DNA of 47,169 nt from Thermodesulfovibrionales bacterium (GTDB taxonomy: Bacteria; Nitrospirota; Thermodesulfovibrionia; Thermodesulfovibrionales; Dissulfurispiraceae). Positions 41,499 to 47,169 of the stretch are shown here, piece after piece. How positions within the stretch are numbered: the first letter of the stretch is position 1; each line of letters begins with the position of its first letter. The DNA lies in NCBI GenBank assembly GCA_030017995.1, contig JASEGS010000012.1, positions 1 through 47,169 of the forward strand, written 5' to 3'. The notes under the pieces were generated by a model. The model did no database searches. It was not told the origin of the DNA and saw only the letters and a list, made by a program, of their open reading frames with translations. Made by a program: the position numbers and the translations under genes.

Positions 41499-41915
41499 AT
41501 GGCAAGCAAAAAATTGTTGGATATGCTTAACGATGCGATTTCAAGGGAGATGCAGGTAAGCATTCAGTATATGTGGCAGCACATAATGATTAAAGGCATC
41601 AATGCACAGGCGATAGGCCCTGTTTTCAGGCAGATAGCTATTGCTGAAATGCTTCATGCCGAACTTATTGCTGAAAGGCTCGATTATCTTGGCAGCAGGC
41701 CTACCACACAGCCCGCTCCCATAAATATAGGTTCAAACGCAAGGGAGATGTTGCAGATAGACACGAAAGAAGAAGAAAAAGCAATCGCATTTTATAAAGA
41801 GATAATACAGACAGCAGAAAAAGAAAATGATTACACAACAAAGAAACTCTTTGAACAAATACTCTCTGAAGAAGAGAATCATCACAATACATTTTCCACG
41901 CTTCTTGAAGACTAA
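41499..41915 (+). CDS. ferritin-like (bacterioferritin-type) protein
   Basis: 138 aa four-helix protein. LNDAISREMQVSIQYMWQHIM gives the first Glu ligand, IAEMLHAELIAERL the ExxH motif, AENDYTTKKLFEQILSEEENHHNTF the second half with EExxH. It may store iron or act as a peroxide-consuming diiron protein. It follows the cytochrome by 13 bp and precedes the flavodiiron gene, so it belongs to the locus. Confidence 0.88.
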   Translation: MASKKLLDMLNDAISREMQVSIQYMWQHIMIKGINAQAIGPVFRQIAIAEMLHAELIAERLDYLGSRPTTQPAPINIGSNAREMLQIDTKEEEKAIAFYKEIIQTAEKENDYTTKKLFEQILSEEENHHNTFSTLLED

Positions 41916-41959
41916 AAATAAGGATATACAGGTTTCATAAACAATCCTGAGGAGGCAGC

Positions 41960-43174
41960 ATGAAGGCCATCGAATTAAAAAACGGAGTATACTGGGTAGG
42001 CGCTGTTGACTGGGCAGTCAGGGACTTTCACGGCTATGTAACGCCAAAAGGCACAACCTACAACAATTACCTTATTGTTGACGATGAGATAACGCTGCTT
42101 GACACCGTAAAATACAACTTCGCCGATGTCACCATTAAGAATATAAAGAACATAGTTGAACCGTCAAAGATTCGGCATCTCGTCATAAACCATATCGAAA
42201 ACGACCATGCGTCAAGTCTTGACAAGATTATGCAGTTGACCCCTAATGCAACGCTTTACATGACAGAGAAAGGAAAGAAGGGACTTGAAAGGTTCTTTGA
42301 TATATCAAAATGGAACATCAAGACTGTCAAAACAGGAGACACCCTGAATATCGGAAAGAGGACGCTGCTTTTCATTGAAACGCCAATGCTCCACTGGCCT
42401 GACTCGATGATGACTTATATCAAAGAAGAAAAGATACTCATAAGTCAGGACGCCTTTGGTCAACATATCGCCTCTGCAGCAAGGTTTGATGATGAGTACT
42501 GCACATGCGAGTCTATGGCAGAACTGGAAGATGGAGTGGTGGACTATTATGCAAATATACTTATGCCTTTCGGACAATTGATCAAAAACAAGATAGCCGA
42601 TATGCAGAAAATGGGTCTTGATATAGAAATGATCGCTCCTGATCACGGCATCATATGGAGGGCAAATCCGCAAAGGGTGCTTCAGACATATATAGACATG
42701 GCAAGCGGCGCAGCAAGGCCGAGGGCTGTAATCATATATGACACAATGTGGCATAGCACGGAAGAGATGACTCTGCCGATAACAAAAGGCATACGGGATG
42801 TGGGGTTGGAGAGCAAGGTCATCAAGCTAAGGGCTACTCCTATGAGCATTGCGATAAAGGAGTTCTGGGAGGCAAGGGGTTGCCTCATTGGCACTCCAAC
42901 GCTCAACAACATTATGTATCCATCAGTTGCCGAGTTCCTCACCCACCTGAGGGGATTGAGACCAAAGAACAGGATTATGGGCGCCTTTGGAAGCTATGGC
43001 TGGGGCGGCGGCGCAGTAAAAGAGGCTTATGAGAACTTTAAGAAAATGGGGCTTGAAATATTCGAACCGGGTCTTCAGATACTTTACAAACCCTCAGCAG
43101 AAGATGAGGCTAAATGCTACGACTTCGGCAAGGAGTTTGCAAAAAAGTTAAAAGAATACCACCAAAAATTTTAG
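41960..43174 (+). CDS. fprA: FprA/ROO-type flavodiiron protein (A-type flavoprotein)
   Basis: 404 aa. The N-terminal metallo-beta-lactamase diiron domain has NHIENDHASSL (HxExDH ligands), LHWPDSMMTY, the SQDAFGQH stretch and APDHGIIW. The C-terminal flavodoxin domain (from about residue 250) has IIYDTMWHSTEEM and the GAFGSYGWGGGA FMN-binding loop. It reduces O2 to water or NO to N2O, using rubredoxin electrons. The ligand set is complete. It follows the ferritin-like gene by 44 bp and has its own GAGGAGG-like site. Confidence 0.95.
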   Translation: MKAIELKNGVYWVGAVDWAVRDFHGYVTPKGTTYNNYLIVDDEITLLDTVKYNFADVTIKNIKNIVEPSKIRHLVINHIENDHASSLDKIMQLTPNATLYMTEKGKKGLERFFDISKWNIKTVKTGDTLNIGKRTLLFIETPMLHWPDSMMTYIKEEKILISQDAFGQHIASAARFDDEYCTCESMAELEDGVVDYYANILMPFGQLIKNKIADMQKMGLDIEMIAPDHGIIWRANPQRVLQTYIDMASGAARPRAVIIYDTMWHSTEEMTLPITKGIRDVGLESKVIKLRATPMSIAIKEFWEARGCLIGTPTLNNIMYPSVAEFLTHLRGLRPKNRIMGAFGSYGWGGGAVKEAYENFKKMGLEIFEPGLQILYKPSAEDEAKCYDFGKEFAKKLKEYHQKF

Positions 43175-43186
43175 AGGAGGAGTTTT

Positions 43187-43681
43187 ATGAGCAAATCAGA
43201 AAAGAACCTTCAGGATGCATTCGCAGGCGAATCACAGGCAAACAGAAAATACCTTGCCTTTGCAAAAAAGGCAGAAGAAGAAGGCTACAAACAAATTGCG
43301 AAATTATTCAGGGCTGCTGCTGAGGCAGAGACTGTCCATGCGCATAACCACCTAAAGGAACTTGGCGGAATAAAAGACACAAAAGAAAATCTTGAGGCTG
43401 CAATAAGCGGCGAATCTTACGAATTTCAAAAGATGTATCCCCAGATGATTGAAGATGCAAAGGCAGAAAACAACGAATCAGCATTAAGAAGTTTCAGCCT
43501 TGCAAATGAGGTAGAAAAAATTCATGCAGGACTCTACACAAAGGCGCTCGAAAATCTTGGCAAAAACCCTGACGTTGATTATTATGTATGTCAGGTCTGC
43601 GGCAATACAGTAGAAAATGAGGCTCCTGATGAATGTCCGATATGCGGAGCAAAAAAACAGGCATTTAAAAAGATAGACTGA
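43187..43681 (+). CDS. rbr: rubrerythrin
   Basis: 164 aa. The N-terminal ferritin-like domain (LQDAFAGESQANRKYLAFAKKAEEEG..AEAETVHAHNHL) carries the diiron ligands; the C-terminal rubredoxin domain is YVCQVCGNTVENEAPDECPICGA. It reduces hydrogen peroxide to water. The start follows fprA by 12 bp with AGAGGAGG; its TGA overlaps the next ATG by one base (TGATG). Confidence 0.96.
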   Translation: MSKSEKNLQDAFAGESQANRKYLAFAKKAEEEGYKQIAKLFRAAAEAETVHAHNHLKELGGIKDTKENLEAAISGESYEFQKMYPQMIEDAKAENNESALRSFSLANEVEKIHAGLYTKALENLGKNPDVDYYVCQVCGNTVENEAPDECPICGAKKQAFKKID

Positions 43682-44277
43682 TGCCAGGAAATAGGATGAA
43701 GGTGCTGGCATTCAATAGCAGCCCGAGGATAGAGGGAAATACAGAAATCCTTCTAAGAGAGACATTAAAGCCCATATATGAGTCAGGCCATAATGTCAGA
43801 CTGTTCAAACTCAACTTAATGAACATCAAACCCTGCCAGGATTGTGGTGGATGCGATGATTCCGGCAAGTGCATAATAAATGACGACATGAATGAGATAT
43901 ACGATGCCATAAATGAGGCGGACAGGATAATCCTGGCATCCCCCATTTTCTTCTTCGGCCTCAGTGCTCAGGCAAAGATAATGATAGATAGGTGTCAGTC
44001 CTTCTGGTGCGAAAAATATCTTTTAAAGAAACCAATTCCAGAAGGGCGCTACGGAAGAAAGGGGCTTTTGCTGCTGGTTGGCGGGATGAAAAAAGAGATA
44101 GGCATTCATTGCGCAGATGCTACAGCAAAGGCATTTTTCAGGACAATAAGCGTTCAGGCACACAAAGTCATGAGCTTTTTGGGTGTAGATGCAAAGGGGG
44201 CGATCCTCGAACATCCTACGGCATTGAAAGAGGCGTATGAAGCAGGAAAGAGATTGGTGGCTATACAGCCGGGTTAG
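43681..44277 (+). CDS. flavodoxin-fold NAD(P)H-dependent FMN reductase-like protein
   Basis: 198 aa. FMN site SSPRIEGNTE near residues 13-22, FKLNLMNIKPCQDCGGCDDSGKC (three Cys, as in iron-sulfur flavoproteins) and SPIFFFGLSAQAKIMIDR. It may pass electrons to the rubrerythrin or flavodiiron protein. It is translationally coupled to rbr by TGATG; a second ATG at 43696 (MKVLAFNSSPR) is an alternative start. Confidence 0.88.
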   Translation: MPGNRMKVLAFNSSPRIEGNTEILLRETLKPIYESGHNVRLFKLNLMNIKPCQDCGGCDDSGKCIINDDMNEIYDAINEADRIILASPIFFFGLSAQAKIMIDRCQSFWCEKYLLKKPIPEGRYGRKGLLLLVGGMKKEIGIHCADATAKAFFRTISVQAHKVMSFLGVDAKGAILEHPTALKEAYEAGKRLVAIQPG

Positions 44278-44360
44278 ACTGACTTTTGCAAAATTAATTA
44301 GTCCTTAGTGATTTATGAAAAGTAAAATAGAATACAAAAGTTTTTCCAGGCGCAAGAGCA

Positions 44361-44434
44361 AGGGGCAGTCGTTACTTTGCCCCTCAGAGAACCCAGAAAT
44401 TTTGCTGCAAGTCAGCCCAATCCGGCTGCTTGCA
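44361..44434 (+). promoter_or_regulatory. structured leader with two hairpins upstream of the AhpD-like gene
   Basis: Hairpin 1: AGGGGCA/TGCCCCT (44361-44367 and 44378-44384). Hairpin 2: TGCAAG-t-CAGCC with GGCTG-CTTGCA (44406-44434), a 6-nt loop and one bulged T. The second ends 12 nt before the AAAAAGGAGGAGG ribosome binding site. This could be an mRNA leader that controls translation. No known riboswitch is recognised. Confidence 0.5.
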
Positions 44435-44459
44435 ACAATCCAAAAAGGAGGAGGGCGAC

Positions 44460-44774
44460 ATGTCAAAATTACCGGAACAGTATCTAAAGCTTAAAAAGAA
44501 CTTTAAGGGGTATATGAGGGCTGTTGATAATTTAGGAAAAGCTGTAAAAACTGCGGGACCACTCAATGAAAAAACATCACATCTAATACAATTGGCTGCT
44601 GCTGCAACAGTAAAATCCGAGGGAGCAGTACACTCCCATACGAGGAGGGCAATGGAAGCTGGCGCAAAGCAAGAGGAAATTTATCACACTCTTATTCTCA
44701 TCACAAGCATCATCGGATTTCCCAATGTGTCTGCTGCATTGAGCTGGGTGGACGATGTGATAAAGGGGAAGTAA
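44460..44774 (+). CDS. carboxymuconolactone decarboxylase/AhpD-family protein lacking the CxxC pair
   Basis: 104 aa: LNEKTSHLIQLAAAATVKSEGAVHSHTRRAMEAGAKQEEIYHTLILITSIIGFPN. The fold and motif order are those of the CMD family, but the usual catalytic CxxxCxxxH pair is replaced by SEGAVHSHTRRA, so no AhpD-like disulfide reductase activity is expected. Start at 44460 with strong AGGAGGAGG; the longer frame from 44430 is unlikely because it covers this site. Confidence 0.85.
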   Translation: MSKLPEQYLKLKKNFKGYMRAVDNLGKAVKTAGPLNEKTSHLIQLAAAATVKSEGAVHSHTRRAMEAGAKQEEIYHTLILITSIIGFPNVSAALSWVDDVIKGK

Positions 44775-44827
44775 GTGTTAGCCGTTGCGGGTAATTCCTT
44801 TTAAATTGTCCCATTTCATGGTATTCT

Positions 44828-46546
44828 TTAGCATCTTAAAGCAGTCCATAACAGGACGAACAGTTTCCATAATGATGGAGAAGCCTCGTAGTAAGCCATT
44901 TTCTTACCAAACTTGTCCATTCGCTTTGAAGTTATTACAAACGGGTTAGGTGACTTTGTAAATGGCCCACGAACTACCGTTTTTTGTGGCCGTTCAAACA
45001 TGAGGACATTATGCGTTAAGCCAATGCCTGATTGTACGTTATAAATATCGTGACCGGGAAAACCGCCCCAAGTGCCCTGCATACGATCAAACCCGAGTTC
45101 GGCTCTCAGATTGACACAAATCATACCGTATCGCAGGTTGGCAATTGCATGTTCTAAAGCTGCAGCGACCTGCGAATCATCGAGAGATTTCGGGTGAACA
45201 ATAATTGTTGCACAGAGGGTTCCCCACAGTGTCTTATTGGCAAACTCAACAGCCCGATCGATAAAATCAGAAACGCTTTGCGCCTCGATAGCTGTCTCGG
45301 CAAAGAGGCTGCAGAATGCTTCGGTCTTAAAACAGATATCATCCGTGTTATTTGGGTCAACACCTGTAATTAACGTCCATGGAAGCTGATCACCGCTTGC
45401 ATCTCCAAATGTTAAGGCATCAGGATGCGCTACTAAAAATGAAGCATGTATTTCCTTTGCACCAGGATAATAGGCTTTGCGTGTCTTCACATCTGACAAC
45501 ACATCCCCGATAGCCTTGACAAAAGCATCCCGTTGTGCTCAATTTTTATGCTGAATGATTACACGGGGTGTATGGCACTGAAAGCCTGCATTAAACACAA
45601 ACCATGAGGCGAGTTGTACCGCTTGTTCCCTGATATCACTATCATTCCAAGGGCCAGGCACGATGATCACAGGGGTAATATTCCCCAGTTCAGCAGTGAA
45701 GCGCTTGGTGACCAGTGGGTTGCGCTCTGCCTTGCGTCCTGTACCTTCAGTTCCACGACCAAAAACAATAGCTTCAAAGGTCTTGTCTGAACCGATTAGA
45801 TGAATTTCATCGACTGCCGGGTGATAGCAGAGATAAGATCCTTCCGCTACTCCGCCATAGACAACGCGCAAAAAGCCCCGTTGAACCAAGGCACGGAAGC
45901 CTTCTTCCATCAAATGGCCAAGATAAGCATTGACAGGGTTGGTTTTGAGTGCAACCACTTGATCCTCGATGAAGAATTTATATAGTAAATCTACTGGGGT
46001 AAGCACTAAATTATTCCCTGCACCAAGCAAGGCTACAACTTTGCCTTTGTGGTTTTTATCCCGATAGATACGGGCCTGTGCACTGATCACTTCTTCGGAA
46101 GTGACACATGGTTCCATCCAGACTTCACCTGTAAAACCCCTGAACAGGATGCTATCAAATTTGGTTTGTGGAAACACCTGTGCCACAACCTGACCATCTG
46201 AACGCGTTGTGACCGTTCCGGAAATCTGTGGACGTCCATGTTTCTGGATGTCTATCAGAGACTGGCGTAACAGTCGCACATAACGGAACACACCTGAAAG
46301 GGTCAACCATTCTTCGCCTTCGCCATTTGAATTCTCTGGAACGCCTTTTGCACTAATACTTGCTGCGATCCAGCGATCAGCCACTTTCAGCATGTCGTGT
46401 TTGATCTCATCAAGAATGGCAATACGCTCATCGATGCCGAATCTTACCCATGCATCCTTATTTGCCTGAAGCACTTTCAGTGCCTCGTCAATGTCTTTAT
46501 GAGAAGTGGGTGGTATTGTCGAAGATGGGCCGGTTATATTACTCAT
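44828..46546 (-). pseudogene. aldehyde dehydrogenase-family protein interrupted by an in-frame TGA
   Basis: The frame runs 572 codons, with a single TGA at 45541-45539. It starts MSNITGPSSTIPPTSHKDI after GAGGAAAA. NAD-site-like GKVVALLGAGNN, IHLIGSDKTFE, and the catalytic-type FQCHTPRVIIQ are visible. After the TGA (HKN, stop, AQRDAFVKAIGDVL) the protein continues to LITGVDPN, GLTHNVLMFERPQK and a hydrophobic end. TGG to TGA at a Trp would explain the stop (from memory of related proteins). The region is richer in G+C codons than its neighbours and may be transferred. It directly follows the toxin gene (12-bp gap). Confidence 0.8.
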
Positions 46547-46558
46547 AAAATTTTCCTC

Positions 46559-46873
46559 TTACTTTAATTCCCATTCCTCATAAAAAGCCTTTTTAAAATT
46601 TCGTGCAGCATGTAACACGGCTAATATTTCTATATCTTCATCGCCCCTAACTCTATAGACAATCCTGTAATTGTAATAGATGACCTCTCTGAAACCATAA
46701 TTTTCAAGTTCTGGAACAATACGACCAATACGAGGCATCGTTTCAAGTTTTGTGGTAGCTTTGATAAGGGATCTTACGAATCGTGTGGCATAAGTTTTAG
46801 AATCTCTGGCAATATATTCATGGATTGTTTGCAAATGAATGCTCGCCTTTTCAGTCCATTTTATTTTGCCCAT
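46559..46873 (-). CDS. RelE/ParE-family toxin
   Basis: 104 aa: IKWTEKASIHLQTIHEYIARDS, KLETMPRIGRIVPELENYGFREVIYYNYRIVYRV, ILAVLHAARNF. The arrangement (helices followed by a beta sheet with R-V-P/Y-R residues) is that of ParE/RelE toxins, which block gyrase or the ribosome; the ELxxxGFRE and YRIVYRV blocks fit ParE. It overlaps the antitoxin by 13 nt. Confidence 0.9.
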   Translation of the reverse strand: MGKIKWTEKASIHLQTIHEYIARDSKTYATRFVRSLIKATTKLETMPRIGRIVPELENYGFREVIYYNYRIVYRVRGDEDIEILAVLHAARNFKKAFYEEWELK

Positions 46874-47046
46874 TGTTCAACTCTGTTAAGGAGTTCTTCT
46901 GTAGTTATCAGTCTCCCCTCCTCGGCGTCCTTCAGCCCCTCTAAAACCTGAGCGACAAAGTCTACCTCATACATTATGTCTTCTACTGAACACTCATCAG
47001 GCAACCGTTTTATGGTTTCAATCGCGACATCTTTCAGTAATGCCAT
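46861..47046 (-). CDS. antitoxin of the ParE/RelE pair
   Basis: 61 aa, acidic: LPDECSVEDIMYEVDFVAQVLEGLKDAEEGRLITTEELLNRVEQW. It has the size and acidic C-terminal helix of type II antitoxins and lies upstream of, and overlaps, the toxin. A TATAAT with extended TGn is present 20 bp upstream. Confidence 0.85.
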   Translation of the reverse strand: MALLKDVAIETIKRLPDECSVEDIMYEVDFVAQVLEGLKDAEEGRLITTEELLNRVEQWAK

Positions 47047-47068
47047 ACATACACCCCCTTTCTGTTAC

Positions 47069-47077
47069 ATTATATCA
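47069..47077 (-). promoter_or_regulatory. extended -10 promoter of the toxin-antitoxin operon
   Basis: On the minus strand TGATATAAT: a perfect TATAAT (47074-47069) with the TGn extension. The -35 is poor, as typical of extended -10 promoters. Further upstream, GGTTA and TAACC around CAATA near 47153-47167 form a small inverted repeat at the window edge. Confidence 0.6.
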
Positions 47078-47169
47078 AATAAAATATATTGCGTGTTCTT
47101 TCAGATAACGTTTCTGAACTTCCCCCGGTATAACGGACACACCGAAAGGTTAGGTTACAATATAACCTT

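Noticed and set aside
45539-45541. Selenocysteine at the TGA in the dehydrogenase
   Set aside because: The catalytic Cys is present upstream in FQCHTPRV, and the sequence after the TGA forms no stable SECIS-like stem.

Overview
The window looks like a chromosomal segment of an anaerobic or microaerophilic Gram-negative bacterium. I favour a Nitrospirota (Thermodesulfovibrio-like) or deltaproteobacterial relative. The reasons are a three-gene archaeal-type glutamate synthase, an RNase G/TIGR03960-type radical SAM pair, LarE, lipopolysaccharide heptosyltransferases, dTDP-rhamnose genes and a large oxygen-defence locus built from superoxide reductases, rubrerythrin and flavodiiron protein. This placement is inference; no rRNA is present.

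Layout. 1-5.9 kb: surface polysaccharide region with two membrane glycosyltransferase-like proteins and rmlA-C-D-B on the minus strand. 6-12 kb: a secreted protein of unknown role and glutamate synthase (amidotransferase, synthase, and a GXGXG/oxidoreductase/ferredoxin fusion). 12-18 kb: a CsgG-like lipoprotein, tRNA-Pro, tRNA-Arg, a PAS histidine kinase, NifU-like protein, ClpS, a peptidyl-prolyl isomerase and a methyltransferase. 18-29.9 kb: a long minus-strand run (DsbC-like protein, GGQ release-factor-like protein, MutS2, histone-like protein, radical SAM protein, RNase G, LarE, CCG iron-sulfur protein, YkgJ, transaldolase-like aldolase, DUF2007), with the selenocysteine tRNA gene selC on the plus strand beside mutS2. 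29.9-34.3 kb: an integrated element bounded by an 11-bp direct repeat at the 3' end of tRNA-Ser, carrying a restriction-modification module and a serine recombinase, with nested inverted repeats. 34.4-38.2 kb: a 200-bp palindromic element, PPC and CAP domain proteins, WaaC-like and a WaaF-GmhB fusion. 38.2-44.8 kb: a PerR-headed oxygen-defence locus. 44.8-47.1 kb: an interrupted aldehyde dehydrogenase-like gene and a RelE/ParE-type toxin-antitoxin pair.

The strongest unusual result is the peroxiredoxin at 39479-40096. It has an in-frame TGA exactly at the peroxidatic cysteine of the PxxxTxxC motif, followed by a 9-bp hairpin with a GGC loop at bacterial SECIS distance. The same window carries an intact tRNA-Sec with a UCA anticodon. 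This is therefore very probably a selenoprotein inside a PerR-type peroxide regulon. Its neighbours (Tat superoxide reductase, desulfoferrodoxin, cytochrome c, ferritin-like protein, flavodiiron protein, rubrerythrin, flavodoxin-like reductase) form an O2/superoxide/peroxide reducing pathway, and the first junctions of this locus carry strong intercistronic hairpins.

Several other genes are broken: rmlB, the glycosyltransferase-like gene at 4.3 kb, the histidine kinase, the Tat superoxide reductase, the aldehyde dehydrogenase and possibly the starts of the first gene and the CsgG gene. That density suggests either consensus errors in the assembly or real decay, and these should be separated with reads. 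Short AG/CT-rich repeats also sit in frame inside several unrelated genes, giving Q/K/E/D/R-rich insertions.
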